A stretch of 14,142 nucleotides of DNA from Alphaproteobacteria bacterium (GTDB lineage Bacteria; Pseudomonadota; Alphaproteobacteria; Rs-D84): NCBI GenBank assembly GCA_017642565.1, contig JAGCOU010000049.1, forward strand, positions 1-14,142, given 5' to 3'. The notes beneath the pieces are model-generated. The model worked only from the letters and a program-made list of their open reading frames with translations, was not told where the DNA came from and did no database searches. The translations under genes and the position numbers were made by a program. Shown here piece after piece: positions 14,107-14,142 of this stretch (position 1 is the first letter of the stretch; every line of letters starts with the position of its first letter).

Positions 14107-14142
14107 TTGGTTTTATTATTTATTCGCCCATTGTTTTTGCAT

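Overview
The window is a gene-dense, A+T-rich stretch of a Gram-negative bacterial chromosome. The best fit is a reduced-genome alphaproteobacterium. That is an inference from an EnvZ-like sensor kinase, a hydrolase relative with the alphaproteobacterial sequence pattern, and the ruvB-ybgC-tolQ-tolR-tolA order. Nearly all of it is coding. I see no insertion sequences, tRNAs, CRISPR arrays or phage genes.

Left part, mostly minus strand (1-3068): a thymidylate synthase gene broken by an in-frame stop and cut by the window edge; tig (trigger factor) with its own promoter and terminator; and the rplM-rpsI operon (ribosomal proteins L13 and S9). A divergent promoter region at 3000-3171 has a 14-bp perfect palindrome midway between two good promoters. 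It leads rightward to an unrecognised lysine-rich coiled-coil protein (3172-4230), which ends tail-to-tail with argS on a shared terminator.

Middle, minus strand (4256-8912): read in transcription order, a secreted cysteine-containing protein of unknown function, an OmpR-type response regulator, an EnvZ-type histidine kinase and argS. Spacings are short and they could be one transcription unit. A second divergent promoter region lies at 8913-9067.

Right part, plus strand (9068-13693): an alpha/beta-hydrolase homologue that has lost its catalytic triad, then ruvB, ybgC, a very short tolQ, tolR, tolA and an unrecognised protein, all closely spaced. tolB and pal, which usually follow tolA, are absent, as are ruvC and ruvA, which usually precede ruvB. 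The run ends at a terminator shared with the RNase P RNA gene (rnpB, minus strand), whose promoter lies just inside the right edge.

The points most worth a second look are the pseudo-hydrolase heading the ruvB-tol operon, the minimal TolQ, the nonsense codon in thyA, the His/Cys cluster in trigger factor, the histone-H1-like tail on ribosomal protein S9, the palindrome between divergent promoters, and the two unrecognised proteins. I see no clear new multi-gene defence or mobile system.
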